From: Forficula auricularia
Taxonomy: Eukaryota; Arthropoda; Insecta; Dermaptera; Forficulidae
DNA length: 64,000 nucleotides
Direction: 5' to 3'
Assembly: GCA_024734495.1 (NCBI GenBank)
Contig: JALMQS010000068.1
Span: 2,078,075-2,142,074, forward strand
In this document: one piece after another, positions 31,846-44,148 of the stretch
Position numbering within the stretch: position 1 is the first letter of the stretch
Layout: each line of letters opens with the position of its first letter
Notes under the pieces: generated by a model
What the model was told of the DNA's origin: nothing
The model's input: the letters and a program-made list of their open reading frames with translations, nothing else
Databases searched by the model: none
Position numbers and translations under genes: made by a program

Positions 31846-33439
31846 TTAAGAAAATATTTAAGAGTTGAAAAGCCAGCATTTCAAGCGCAAAAGGAAAAGA
31901 CAGTTTGCACTGCTGGTTAAATTGCACCTGGGAATCTTCCTATTAATCTATCATTTCATGGTAAAATTAGGCGCTTAAGGGTAAAAACGACTTCTACGGA
32001 GAGATCAATTATTTCTTTTCTTTTTATGCGAGAATTTTTTTGTTTCGAATCGCTGCTTAGTTTGTTTGACACCTTGGATATTTTTATGTGATAGAATTTA
32101 TTTACATATTCTTCTCTGACGTGAAGATTAAGTATTTAAATATTTTTCACATGTCCATAAGAATAATAAGGAAATGTTTTACTTAACATTGATGACCGAG
32201 ACGACAGTGTTATTTACTTAAAAAATATCATCTTTCAATTATTATTATTAAAATATCGTTGCTGATACAGAGGTGCTTAATATCCCCTTTTTCTATTCGG
32301 CGAATACGTATATTATTTTTATAATGTTTCGAATAACTTGCCTTTGTTTAAATTCACTCAACATGATGGAAGGGATTAAGAAGGAACCCATTCATGATTG
32401 AGGGGAATTTTACCTTCAATATCACAAGGAAGAAAACGAAAGAGAGGAGAAATTTAAATTAGAGAAGAAACCGAAAAGTTAACGGCTTTTGAATATTAAT
32501 CTTTGTTTTTGTTTCCAAAATGCAAATACAAGATAGGGAATCGAAATTGGTTTTCTCCTCAGGTCCAGACACTATTTTTATGCTTGAACTACGATATATA
32601 AAACCTCAATTTGCCATTGTCTTGATACGATTTGGGAAAACGTCTCCAAACTTTCTTGCTTCTCTCACTACTCAGGATGTAACGATCATTTATTGTAGTT
32701 TATTTAATACTAATCACATTGTTATTAATATTCATTCTTATTAATTCTCAGCACGTGAAAAAAAACAACTTTAAAGTTCGAATCAATTACGTTGCGTCAG
32801 AGGTCTGCTGGGACTCTTTTTTCCCATTTGAAATGTTTAGGAGAAATTTTTAAACGAATCACAATGATTGTTTTAGGAAGGGTCGAATTTTATATGGAAA
32901 CAAAAACAACGAATATTTTTTATCATATATAGACTGTGAGGTATCCGTGTAGAAGATCCCTTTAAGGTAGTTCTTACAAAAATGCTAAAATTAAAGAAGT
33001 CTTCGAAACTTGGAATATAAGTCATTAAAAACATATTAAACACACTGTTAAAATTTGAAGACGATTTACCACACCAAACATGAAATAATTGCAATTAAAA
33101 ATGAAATTTTTTACATATGGTAGATTGGGAAAGGGTGGGGAAATGATCTTTATTTTTTTTCTCATTGAAGGACTTTCACCATCTTGATGAAAAACTAATA
33201 TTTGTTAGAATAATTTATTCGAAGTAACTTAAAAACAAATTGAAATTATTTATCTCGTAATTTTGACAAACATATTTGGGCGATTATTTTTAATGGGAAG
33301 ATAAAATATCAATGACTTGCGGAAACGATCCATTCATAAATAGAATATAGTAGCGTAAAAAGTACAGTCGCGCTAAAAAAATATAACCTAAAATTTTAAC
33401 ACCGTTCATATTTATTGAGTGGTTACGAGGTTAAAACTT
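31846..33439. other. no gene seen
   Basis: AT-rich, apparently unique. Frames at 32520 and 32873 lack recognisable features. Confidence 0.45.
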
Positions 33440-33475
33440 TTTGTGTGGATTGTCGCGAAAGAACCCCCTTAAGTA
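33440..33475. repeat. related TTAA-element end
   Basis: GCGAAAGAACCCCCTTAAG at 33456-33474 resembles the right end of the neighbouring element (GCGAAAGGACCTCCTTAAG). Its partner was not found. Confidence 0.35.
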
Positions 33476-33716
33476 GTATTAGGTTTAAATTTTTTAAATT
33501 TGAAATGACGGTATAAGATATCTCCAGAGTGGCCAAGCAAAAAAATATTTTCAAATATTTTTTTTTCCTCCTGTTCATTTGATAATTCCCTTTGAACATT
33601 TCAAATGGGATAAAGGAGTTCAGTGTAGACCTGACTTCACGTCATCGATTCGATTTCAAAAAATGAATTATTTTATAATTTTTAGTGAACCTTCAAGTAC
33701 ATATATTTGTACTTAA

Positions 33717-34304
33717 GGAGGTCCTTTCGCCGCCAATATGTTAAATAAAAATATTAGATTATAACTATAACTTAATTTTTTATAATAGTTTAAGTCTCTA
33801 TCTATGCTTTGGTAAAGTTTCAATCACACATTAGAATGCAAATTTTTAAATAAAATGTTAAATAAACATTTTCTTAGAGTCTTATGGAAAATTAAGATCT
33901 TGACTCTTTCTCTTGAATTATACTACTATTAGTTGAATACATAGATAAAGTTAAAAAAAACTAAAAATTAGCTTTTTGAAACGATGCACTTTTCTTTTTT
34001 TGCAACAAAATATACCGTCGAATTTGCTGAGATATTTATTTTAAAAAAATCACATAAATGATATGTTTGGATGTAAACATAAAGAGTAGAAATATAACGC
34101 ATTGCCAAATCATACAAGACTTATTATCCAGCTGATTTAAATAAATCAAACTAACTTTTCTATTTAATTATTTTTTTATGATTGTGTTTTTATTTCAAAC
34201 ATTTAACGCTTTCATACTAATTATTTTTCATTTGTATTTTAACTTATTTTATTAAATATTAGATACTACACTTCTTTTGACTCAACTGGAGCGAAAGGAC
34301 CTCC
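33717..34304. mobile_element. TTAA-flanked DNA element
   Basis: 588 bp with GGAGGTCCTTTCGCCGCC on the left and inverse GGAGCGAAAGGACCTCC on the right, flanked on both sides by TTAA. A TTAA target is used by piggyBac and Kolobok elements. The interior is AT-rich without coding sequence. Confidence 0.65.
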
Positions 34305-34308
34305 TTAA

Positions 34309-35699
34309 GAGGTAGATACAAGATACCAAGATATCGATTATTTTCATGTGCCAAATCAGTTAAATGTCACCGCAATTACAATATTTTTTGGTACCTTGTA
34401 TTTTAATTACTTGTTAGTGAATATTGTACAGCCAAAGTTGTAAGAATATTAGTTTTCGTATGCAAATTCAAATAACAAAACCATAGGGAAGCTGCGCTTG
34501 CAGATTAGACATGATTATTTTGAAATCCAAGGAATATCTAGTTTTTAATTAAGGAGCGTCTGTATATTTTTTAGTCATTGGCCTAGAATATGAAAACCGA
34601 ATAGATAGCTTCGAATTTTTTTCGTGAATTTTCTGAGTTATTCTTTGGTCTCATTTCTACTGTCAGTCTCAGTGTAATTTGATTTTTTGCCTCATTCTCT
34701 ATTCATTTGAACTCCATTGGATTGTAGTGCATCTCTTTTGAGAAGCTATCCATTTATCATCGTTTCTTATAGCAACTTCTTGCCTCCCTCGGCATGCTCC
34801 GAAAACATGTCTTACTTAGCGAGTTTACTCAGGTTTCGCCTCTTCAAAGGAAACACCACTCAAATATAAAATACATACGAAATCGAAGAAAAATAAAATT
34901 AAAGGCAAATACGCTTGTTTATTCTCAAGACAAATAGTCGACATTTGATGAGTTGAATTAATCGAGAAACCGATCGTTCCCTATTCGAAACTACTTCAAT
35001 ACGAGTGGAATAGAATACTATATAACCAATTCTTTGAAATCCTGGCCCGATAAATATGTGGTGTTTACATTTGAATTCCGGTTAAGTGAAATTCAAGCAG
35101 ATTTTTACAGATACAATTATTCTTTGATTGAGATGCATCGAGATGTAAATGAAGGGGAAAAAACGTTTGTTGACTTTAATGTTCTAGCTGAATTATTTTG
35201 CATATACAATATCCTCCTATATAAACTAAACTAATTATAATACTGAATATTTCATTGATAATCGAGAGATTTCACCCTAAATAATCTCAAAAATAGAATT
35301 TACAATATGAGGAGTCTCAAAGTGAGTTTTTTCTTTTTTCTTTAATTTTACATCCCATTTACAAAAAGTATTCCACTATATCTACTAATTAAGGACATAC
35401 TATATATGGTAACAATATTAATTTTATTTTCACTTAATTTATATCCTAATACCATAGATCTCTATTTCTATCCATCAACTGTGTGTCACTGTAGGTATAT
35501 CAAGTGCGAAACAAGTTTAAGGAATTTTTAAAAATATTTCTGAATCATATATCTAACTTACTCAAAATAGCTCATTAATAACATTTATTAGACTAGTAAT
35601 AACAAATTTGTGTACAAAAAAAAATTATTTAAAATTGCCTCCATTTGGCTTCAATATTGTTCAGTTTCCTTTTCGAAAATTTCCAAAGATATTTGCACA
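34309..35699. other. no gene seen
   Basis: AT-rich. The frame at 35034 (66 codons, FVDFNVLAELFCIYNILL) is unrecognised; it could be a 5' part of the pseudogene that follows. Confidence 0.4.
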
Positions 35700-36595
35700 A
35701 AACTTCATTGTAATCTCCCAGAGATATTTCTTTTCGAGGTCCAGGAGCGTTTCACCACATTCAATGGATGCCCAAGGGACTATATAGTTTAAAAATGTAT
35801 TTATTCCGGGGAGAGTTCAAATTGATCAACGAAGAAAAAATTGAAATTGATGATATTTGGATTTTCCTTGCCAAATTGTATCTTTAAGTTTAGTTTTAAG
35901 CTCCAATGACTACAGAAGCTCCTCAAATGGACGTACAATCTTTCAAAAATCTGTATGCCTATTGCCAAGTTGACGAGTAAATTAGTCGTATCGCGATACA
36001 TAAATTATGTAACCACTTGTCGTGTCTGGCACCAGAAACAGCAGCCCTAGCATTTATTGACAATGAAATTGGATGTGACATCAAGAAATGGATAGTGGAG
36101 GCACTGGATCAAATTGCAAACAGATGAGAACAGTGTGAAAAAATTAGAAATTTTTCCGAAGGACGTGGAAAAATTTTTAAAATACGGCTTAGAGAGAGTA
36201 TTTAATTTCACAAAATACAAGAGGATTTTTGTGAGATTTTCCATTACAATGGATTTTTTACAAAAAGATCCTCTGGTATGGAAATATGGTAGCAGTTTGG
36301 AACTGTAAATTGTAAAAAAGACTTCAAGTTGTAAACGACACCGCTGAAAGAGGAGTGGAACTTATGGGAGAGTATAATAAAATCCTTTCGAGAAGCGAAG
36401 AGGAGAAACAATTTATCGGGCAAATTGTTTCAGGATATAGGAAAAAAATACCCCGACAGTTTGAAATCAACATTGGCACCGGATTTGTAGAACTCCATAT
36501 TTGTTTAAATAATATGTACTTAGAAATAGACTACCTTTTTATCCAGAAGTACCATCCACCCGGCACTCTGAAGCTAATCCAATATTCAGATTAAG
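35700..36595 (+). pseudogene. decayed copy of VNDTAERG-type conserved protein
   Basis: Reading across frames on the plus strand gives, in order, SFRGPGAFHHIQWMPKGLYS, LKMYLFRGEFKL, then CNHLSCLAPETAALAFID with IKKWIVEALDQ, then FLQKDPLVW, then VVNDTAERGVELMGEYNKIL with EEEKQFIGQIVSGYRKK and IP. This succession (GAFHHARWM-K-IY-LKIY, HLWYLSPE-ALAFFD, FL-DP--W, VNDTAERGV-LIEEYN, EE-KQFLLQVV-EHRK) belongs to a large uncharacterised family that I recall in aphids, hydra and crustaceans and that behaves like a multicopy element. Several stops and frameshifts make it a pseudogene. Its function is unknown. Confidence 0.6.
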
Positions 36596-36699
36596 TAGAT
36601 GTTATAACAATTTTTCTAAACAACTAGAAAACTCCTTGGATTTCTCATTGAACATTAATAGAGTCGCAGTCTTGTTCAAAATGTTGACCCTAGTCTACA

Positions 36700-36920
36700 A
36701 GTAACTATTCTATTATTATATTTCATCACATTACTATTATCTTATATTATTTTTATATTTCTCTATTGTTATTTAACATATACTCTATCATTATTATATT
36801 AATTTAATAATATTACTTTGTCTATTATTGTTAATTTTGTTATATTCAATAATTATTGTATTATATTAATGTATTAGGCATTTAGCCGTTGAAAATAATA
36901 AATAAATAAATAAATAAAAC
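36700..36920 (+). repeat. low-complexity TTA/AATA tract
   Basis: TTATTATATT-rich sequence ending in GGCATTTAGCCGTTGAAAAT and (AATA)n. It could be the 3' tail of the preceding VNDTAERG-type pseudogene's element. Confidence 0.4.
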
Positions 36921-37019
36921 TTATTTTAAGCAATAATCGTATTTGTATTTATTTACTTCTATATGATAGATAAATCCCTTCTTTATATATATAATTTGTT
37001 TTATTAATTTATTTATTTT

Positions 37020-37363
37020 TATATAGATTTATAGCTTATAAAAGTTTATTGTTTCAGTATTCCATCGCATAGTCTATTTTTGTTATATATTAATTTTTCT
37101 AGAGGTGTTAGATTAGGTAATTTGTTAATTCAAGTCTTCTGTTTTATCCCTCATTAAAGGGACTTATGAACAAGTACGTTCTTTTAGCATATTCGTCGGC
37201 CATCGCGATGCTATTTGGCTGGTTGTGGAGGGATCGGTTTGGGATGCTCTACTTGCCCTACTGGGCCCCCGCCTTAGGGATCAGCATTTGAGGGCTGGCG
37301 AATTTGGAGAAACGTGAATGAATATGATCGGTGGCTAAATGGGCATCTAGATTCCCGAGGTCA

Positions 37364-37401
<38 letters not shown>

Positions 37402-37851
37402 TTTACTTTGATTATACTTATATTACCCAAATAAATCTGTTTTTCAATGTACGCTTAAGAGGTAGGCAAGAGGCCATTATATTTCTTTTGCTTTATGAGT
37501 TTAATAATGGCAAAATGACGAAGGTAGCCTCGGGATTTCAGAAGATAATTTGTATTAATTTCATAGTCATCGATGTCTTTTTTTCAATTTAACGACGTAT
37601 AACAAAATAATGTTGCCGAGTAGCGCTAAATTCTTAAAATTTTACATTTTCAATTGAGTCATCTCTTCACCTTGTCCGATCAATCTCAAATTTTGTATAA
37701 ATTATTTTCTTGCTAAGTGACATAATTTGAGCGGGTGTCCCCAAAACCTATTCGAAAAAAATTCCCCAGGTATAGCTAAGGTACACCCTTATATACCGTA
37801 TATATATATTGTAGGAAGTAATAAAAAAAAAATTGAAATAAATTCACAAGA
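37020..37851. other. no gene seen
   Basis: A moderately GC-rich stretch at 37190-37360 (CCATCGCGATGCTATTTGGC, TACTGGGCCCCCGCC) precedes the TA microsatellite. It has no recognisable coding sequence. Confidence 0.4.
37366..37399. repeat. (TA)n microsatellite
   Basis: About 16 TA units. Confidence 0.9.
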
Positions 37852-38075
37852 GGATATCACCTACTAAATCCGAGGTATTGTTGATATTTTTTTATTATAT
37901 GTCAGAAGTGTTATATTCGCCCGTTCGGAAATTGAGCGCGAATGCCAAAAATGCAATCCGGGTACTTCTTGGTATGACCTCTGAGATGAAATCGCATCTG
38001 ACATACTAGTTATAATGCACGCAAAAAAATTTTTTACTTGAAGATTTAATCTTCATCGTTAAAGCAATTCTCGGT
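37852..38075 (-). repeat. tRNA-like SINE
   Basis: Minus strand: a TTTAACGATGAAGATTAAAT leader, GCGTGCATTATAA, TGTCAGATGCGATTTCATCT, CCCGGATTGCATTTTTGGCA, a diverged T arm, CACTTCTGACATATAAT and the tail TACCTCGGATTTAGTAGGTG. Orientation is opposite to the 38.4 kb copy 0.4 kb away. Confidence 0.55.
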
Positions 38076-38227
38076 CAAGTGATTCTAAAACTAAACATAA
38101 TACAGTCAAACCACATACTTTAATTAGAATATTTTAATACTCTTGTTTTATGAAAATTTAAAAAAAAATCCCAATGTTTAACGACTATTCATAATTTGAA
38201 TATAATCTAAATTTTGAGTTTTTATTT

Positions 38228-38340
38228 AATTTAATTTACGAGCTACAATGCTCTGTCACACACTAACGGACAAGCATGTAAACATTGTAGACAATTAGAG
38301 GGTCCCGCTTTACTATTAAAACCGAACCCTACAAATGCGA
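38228..38340 (-). repeat. family F repeat
   Basis: ACGAGCTACAATGCTCTGTC, CTAACGGACAAGCATG, GAGGGTCCCGCTTTACTATT, AAACCGAACCCTAC, a further copy. A fragment with GACTGTAGCTCGTAAACTAA at 30034-30053 may also belong here. Confidence 0.45.
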
Positions 38341-38390
38341 ATTGCCGATAGTAGATGAGTTAATATTTCTAAAGTAAATCACAATATAGT

Positions 38391-38613
38391 GTCAACTACT
38401 AAATTCAAGGTGTTATGTATAATTTTTTATTATGTGTCAGAAGAGTTTTTAAGTGTGCTATATATGTCAGATGCAGTTTCATCTCGGAAGGCATGCCAAG
38501 TATCCGAATTGTATTTCTGATATTTGGGTTCTATTCCCGAAAGGGTGAATACAAGTCTTCTGACATATAATGAAAAATTATCCATAACACATAATATTTT
38601 GCTAGTTGACAAG
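38391..38613 (+). repeat. tRNA-like SINE with inverted termini
   Basis: Starts GTCAACTACTAAATTCAAGG and ends with the inverse TATTTTGCTAGTTGAC, giving about 55-bp inverted ends. Between them are GTGTGCTATATATGTCAGAT, the A-box region, and TTTGGG-TTCTATT-CCCGAA, a 6-bp T arm with a 7-nt loop, then TACAAGTCTTCTGACATATA. The 98-residue minus frame across it is accidental. Confidence 0.6.
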
Positions 38614-38778
38614 AGAACCCCGGCATTTTGAGTATTATCCCCTTCAGACCAGACATGTTGAGGAATGTAGCAGCTGCGAAAAATAAGTATTGAAATTATT
38701 AGATAAAAATACTTGGTAGGTTTCACATTAAGATATAAAAAAATAAAACGAATTTATTTTTGGAGAATCTTTAATCTC

Positions 38779-38815
38779 GATATATATATATATCGGGTGA
38801 CTAACCCATCTTCAG
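38779..38815 (-). ncRNA. hammerhead motif, family C left arm
   Basis: Minus strand: CUGAAGA, extra U, stem II GGGU/ACCC with loop UAGUC, then GAUA (A14 changed to U), then an alternating UA run ending in AUC. The alternating run can close stem III within one molecule. Good except for the GAAA substitution. Confidence 0.5.
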
Positions 38816-38850
38816 GAGAAACAGAAGGTAACAGTTAGCTTCTGTTTCTC

Positions 38851-38888
38851 CTGAAAGATGGGTTAGTCACCAGAAATATATATATATC
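38851..38888 (+). ncRNA. hammerhead motif, family C right arm
   Basis: CUGAAAGA (box with an extra A), stem II GGGU/ACC, AGAAA, alternating UA stem III, AUC site. Together with the left arm it allows the family core to be read as CUGANGA-N-GGGN5ACCC-GAAA-(UA)n-UC. Confidence 0.45.
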
Positions 38889-39014
38889 GAGATTAAAGAT
38901 TCTCCAAAAATAAATTCGTTTTATTTTTTATATCTTAATGTGAAACCTACCAAGAATTTTTATCTAATAATTTTTAAAAAATGTTTCACCAAGTACCTAC
39001 TCCAAATTCCTTAA

Positions 39015-40899
39015 AAACTAATAAGTATTGACTTTGGGCCAAGTGGAATACACATGCGAAAACAAGCTCTTTTTAGAAATCTTAGATCAACTTTTATTGG
39101 CAATTTATATTTTTTAATATATCGAATAACTATTTAGTGATTACTATCTCCCTTTATTTCTATAAACTTTTTTTTTTTTTTTTTTTTAAAGAATTATATT
39201 TTTAAAAATTTCTAATTTATGAAAAAACTTTTTTTTATTCTAAATGGTAAAGTTTTCAAATTGTTGGGGTATTAACTCCACGTAGGTTAAAAGAATAGAA
39301 TGCCAAATGGTTTTCAAGCTGAATAAATGGACTATCAGTATGCAGTGGGGCAATCAGTTGAAAGGGTCGGCTTCGGCTGTTAAAGAACCTTATTCCCCCA
39401 GACGCCTGGCTTTAAAATAGTACTCAATTTTCTTCTTATAACCAATTTTAATAAAAATGATCCATTGAATACTAATCGAGTAAAAGTAAATATTAGTCTA
39501 GTATTTTTAACAAAAGCCGATGTAAATGTTTCCTGAAACTTAATTAGTGGCGACCGTTAGATTTTTATTTTAGTAAAATGCAAATTTCCACTATTGGATC
39601 AAAGAAATTTAATTAAATGATAATACCTAATTACTACTAATTGCTACTGTTATCTCCAAGGAAATCGAAAGAAAAAACTACTTTGACCAATAATTCTCTC
39701 ATGAATTTTAATTAATTTTACTTTCTGAGTTATTATAATTATTTTTTAAATAATCTAAAAATTGAACTTATTTGGATATCAATGAAAATCCGACCAGCTG
39801 TGAATCGCAATAAAAAACAACTAAAAATGATATTTCATTTTTGAATTATTATGAGTTTTTGAGGTACAGACCACACAAATTATGGCTTCAGGCTTACTTT
39901 CATCGTCTTGAATTCGTTATTAAACTAAAAACTCGATACTCCTAATAGCAAAGTAAAATTACATTGAAATGAAATAGATAGGTATCTATGTATATTAATA
40001 AAATCCCATAAATTGACCTTTTTGAATGAGTGGAAAGAGTTGATTCAAAAGTTTTTTGTGTGTGTATTTTGAGTTGCCTATCGTTAAGGGGTTCAGCTAA
40101 GGACATGCGGGAAAGTTTTCCCTTGCTTGTCGAAATTTATAATGATTTTTGACAAGGTTTCGTCGAAGAAATATATACCAATTAAAATTAATTTATTTTG
40201 AACAAATAAGAATTTGAATTTCATAAAATAAATTGTGTTCCCAACAAGTGCGATCAGTGGAATCCATTAATTTTATTTGATGGTCATTTAAATGAATATT
40301 TATGAAAGTGTTTCATGCATATTGCTTTTTCGAATCCAATTTTATTTACCCAGGCTAAGAGCATCCGGTTCCAATAATAAAAGTATTTTATAATATAAAT
40401 AAGGGGAGCGTGGTGGTGTGGTGGGGGCGGCAAGAGGCAAAATGGAAAGCCACCCCCAATATTTGCCAGAAGGCGAGAGATTCCCTCCTTGGAATCAACA
40501 TCAGCCAGTGGCATCGCTTACAAATGCTTTGCTGATTTCATGAGCACGTTTTTTTCTATTTGGCAAATATTCCAACAGAGCGAAATCATTTTAGTTTTTA
40601 ACAAATTCAGATTATGATTCAAAAAGCGGGAAAATCATTTTTTTTTAATTTTTATTACCATTTACAGGAAATATCAATTGTTTCAAGTCTATAGCCAGTT
40701 TAGTTCTCACAAGCAGAGATTAGTGAGGTAGAAAGAGGTCATACCATTCTTGTTAAGGTTTTGACCAGCTTTCCTTAACAACTTATGGCAAATGCCTAGA
40801 TGGCTAATGCGCCGCTTGCTCCTGGTATCGGTTTTTTGCGCGGAATTTTTAAATTACTTTTTGTCTTTTGATGGAAATATATGGTCATGTTATTTGTTA
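39015..40899. other. no gene seen
   Basis: AT-rich with a GC richer island at 40400-40510 (GGTGGTGTGGTGGGGGCGGC). The minus frame there is low complexity, Pro/His-rich, and not a known protein. Confidence 0.4.
39169..39188. repeat. poly-T run
   Basis: About 20 consecutive T. Confidence 0.8.
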
Positions 40900-41090
40900 A
40901 TGATCATACATTTCTATTTTTTTTTTTTTTTTTTGTACTTGTTTATTATTTGTTAAATTGTTGTAGTTAATTTGTATTGATGTTTGTTAATTTATTGTAG
41001 CTAGATTGTATTGAAGTTTGGAGGACCTAGCCACCGAGGATTTGTGCCTCTAAGAAGGTTGAGGAATAAATATTTATTTATTTATATATA
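40900..41090 (+). repeat. possible LINE 3' end
   Basis: A T-rich run, AATTTGTATTGATGTTTG, GGAGGACCTAGCCACCGAGG, then AATAAATATTTATTTATTTA. This is the style of a non-LTR retrotransposon 3' tail, but no coding part is seen upstream. Confidence 0.3.
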
Positions 41091-41203
41091 TTATTTTTAA
41101 ATTGAGAAGTTTTTTAGTCACAAACTAAAAGACAATAATTTCAGTTAATTATTGTCTTTTATTAGTTTGTGACTAAGAAAACCTTTCAATTTAAAATAAT
41201 TTA
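41090..41203. repeat. short foldback
   Basis: ATTTTTAAATTGAGAAGTTT, TTTAGTCACAAACTAAAAGA pairs with TTTTATTAGTTTGTGACTAA, CTTTCAATTTAAAAT around AATTTCAGTTAATTATT. Confidence 0.6.
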
Positions 41204-41229
41204 AAAATTAAGTCACTTAGGTTTTGGAA

Positions 41230-41340
41230 GAATCTTATAATATATATATATGTTTGCATCAAGCAGAGGACAACCTCATTAATTTCTCTTTATGAATCAA
41301 CAACTGGCATTGTCGGTAACACAAAATCTTTTCAATCCAA
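41230..41340 (-). repeat. family A fragment
   Basis: Short TA tract then TTTGCATCAAGCAGAGGACA, CCTCATTAATTTCTCTTTAT and a decayed TCGGTAACACAAAA end. No ribozyme part. Confidence 0.5.
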
Positions 41341-43436
41341 TTTTATTAATACAATTTAATGAGGCGCTTACCACAATATAATAATATTACTAATATTTGT
41401 AATATTAAGTTTATTCGTGATCAATGATCATAAGCAGTCTTGTAAATCGTGTTCTATGAGAAATTGTTTAAGAGTCTTTAAGCTCTAATTTGGTGATTGG
41501 CAATTTTTTCACTGCGAATGATTTTGGGCTTACGCGAGGTCTAATAAAATAGATGGAGAAAATGACAATTTCGATTTCAACAAATCTATTGAGTTGAGCC
41601 CATTCGAAAATTTTAACCAAGTTTAATTATTTTTTTCTACTTCGCCCCTGGGTGGTTAAATTCAAAAAAATCTTCCAGAGGAAAAGAAAATCTAAGTTCG
41701 ATTTTTCTATAAGTTTGCTAGAAAATCTGAATCTTGAACCTAAAAAGAATGTCAAAACAGAAAGAACGCAAAAAGCAGATAGAGAATACTTGAAAAATTG
41801 TGAAATGTTGTTTTTTCTCGAGACTAATTACATTTGAAATAATGATATACGACAAGGATAAAATATAATGAACTCCAAATGGATGCATTTTAGAACGGCT
41901 AATTAATTTTTCTTCAAATTGCCTCCATTAATGCCTTAAGTGGCTACAGTTTATTCAAATTGTCATATATATTATGCAATATATTCTGGGAGCAATCTTT
42001 AATTTAAAAGACAAAAACGCAACTGGCATTCTAGAGGAAAAGAATAATAAATATAAAAAAATAAATTATTTTTTTAATCTTACTCCAGAGTGTAGGAGTG
42101 TCAGATAAAATATTTTCAAACTTAGGTATATTGTTTCTCATTACCGTTGATTGATAGCTTAATCCATTTACTAGGATTTTGGTGACAATTATCAGGTGAT
42201 AGGCGTGACATTAGCCCTAGCCAGGTGTCAGCACGAAGTCTTTCTAAGATAAAGGTCCGTTTAAGAGAGAGAGCCATTAACTCAACATTGCTGAGAATAC
42301 TAACAACAACAACAACAACAACGATGGTGAACCTGACCTTCCTCATAAGTTAATCAGAATCGGCCTCAAAAGAAGCGATTACGATTTCCAAAAGAGTTTA
42401 ACGGCTCGAAAAAATGATTTCCGAAGTTCCGTTGATATTTTATTGTCCAAATTAACTTTTTGACGGTTTTATGTAATCAATTGAAATTAATTAGACTAAA
42501 ATTTCTTTAATGTGTGAATTAATTTGTAATAGTCGTAACTCCATACATCAATTCAAGCAATGTAACTGTAATTCCTTGAAATCGTAAATTAATTTGTCAA
42601 TAACTTCAATTTATGGTTTTCAAAACATGCAATGCTCAACCCTTAGAGGGCACTGGTCTCGTTTATATCCTTAGTTCTTGATTGGACTTTACTCACGGAC
42701 TACATATACTGATAACTTAACTGTCATCTCAATCAGTTGTCCCAAAATAGGGTTGGGTAAGCATTCACGAGAACGATCGCATCAGAATAAGCCGATAAAA
42801 ACTTCGTAGTTATATTGTATTATTTGATTTTGTTTTCCATAAATAATTATAACTAATGACTTAAACAAAATTTCAACTTTAAACAAACTAAAAACTGTTA
42901 AAACATAATTATACTGATAATGAAATTGCAACATTAATTTAATGATCACAAATTGTCTATTACCAATTATAAAAAATGCTCTGAAGAATTTATTATTAGA
43001 TAACGTTCAGAATTTAAATTAAATTTGCGTCTTTAACAGGAGAATTAAATTCTAAGGCTAAACATTCAGAAATTTAATTGAGATTTTTACATTAATTTAC
43101 TTTGTTTATGCCAATACTGGTCAAATATCGTTGAAAGAAATTTATCTTGAGGATAATTCATATGGAATTCTTTTTAAATCTCATCCAAATATATCTTGAA
43201 TTTTCTTTGTTTCTCTACTTTATTCATATTGACTCCTGATACCATAAACTTGTAAATTCCTTTAAATTCCCCCCCCCCATCACGTCTGTGAATGCGGAGG
43301 GCTCCTTTTCATCATATAAATCAATTTTAAGTGAGTGTAGACATAATTTTACGGAAGATAATTTAGAAAAATTATTTTGTTGAAAAATGTCTGGAATTTG
43401 GAAAAAATCATTTGCAACCATGATTTTTTTACTTTC
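41341..43436. other. no gene seen
   Basis: AT-rich. The Lys-rich frame at 41652 and the poly-Val frame at 42122 are not recognisable proteins. Confidence 0.45.
42300..42323. repeat. (AAC)n microsatellite
   Basis: About 8 units. It gives the poly-Val run of the accidental minus frame at 42122. Confidence 0.9.
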
Positions 43437-43770
43437 CCATACAGGGTATGGTCAAGTAATGTAACCATGCATGAAAAAAGTGTTTTTTTTGCTTCGTTTT
43501 TTCGAAAAATCTCAAAAACGGCTTAAACTATTTTGATAAAAAAAAATGAAGCGAAATCATGGAGATTTGGTTTACAAGAAAGCCTTGTAGAATGAACATC
43601 GAAAAAATTATTTTTACGAGATTTGAATTAATTTGTCAAATTGTCTGTTTGTACGTAACAAAATTTCACATGCAGTTTTTTAGCATGGAGATTAAGAGGA
43701 GATGAGATTTTGGATGAACCGAAATTAAAGGGGGTATTCTTAAAAAATTAAAATCAATTTTTAACCTTGA
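43437..43770 (+). repeat. dispersed repeat family E, copy 1
   Basis: Starts ATACAGGGTATGGTCAAGTA, then CTCAAAAACGGCTTAAACTA, CGAAATCATGGAGATTTGGT, TACAAGAAAGCCTTGTAGAA, GAACATCGAAAAAATTAT. The same order occurs at 44.97 and 61.84 kb. No coding frame; class unknown. Confidence 0.6.
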
Positions 43771-44148
43771 TAATTAAAATAACAAATAAACTAATAGTTT
43801 TTTATATTTAATATAGACTAGCTGGCAAGCGTACCGAATCTTTCTTTCTTTTTCCTCCGTCTTTTTTTCTGATTTTGCTGAAATTTTTTAAGGAAGATCT
43901 GAACCTAGAAATCTCAAAATCTAGGCTTGAAAACATATTTATTTTGATACGAGACCAACACTTTTCATTCTCGACTCGTCATCGTGTTTGCAAACAAAGT
44001 GAATTTTTTGGGATAAATTTCAAAGCTACCCATCGAGTAAACAGTGCTTACATACTAAGTAAAAATTATGAAAAATAAAATAAATAAATAAAATGAAAAA
44101 ATATTGAAACCAACTTTTCTTTGTAAAAAAATAAATAAAAATGGTATA

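Larger units (their letters stand above)
38693..39014. mobile_element. family C foldback
   Basis: Arms AAATACTTGGTAGGTTTCAC to GGAGAATCTTTAATCTCGAT repeat inverted at 38883-38970. The right terminus is ATGTTTCACCAAGTACCTAC with TCCAAATTCCTTA. Each arm holds a ribozyme-like core around a TCTGTTTCTCC centre. Confidence 0.7.

Noticed and set aside
38430..38726. 98-codon minus-strand frame
   Set aside because: It runs antisense through the tRNA-like SINE and into a family C arm.
42122..42346. 74-codon frame with a hydrophobic Val run resembling a signal peptide
   Set aside because: The Val run is the translation of an (AAC)n microsatellite.
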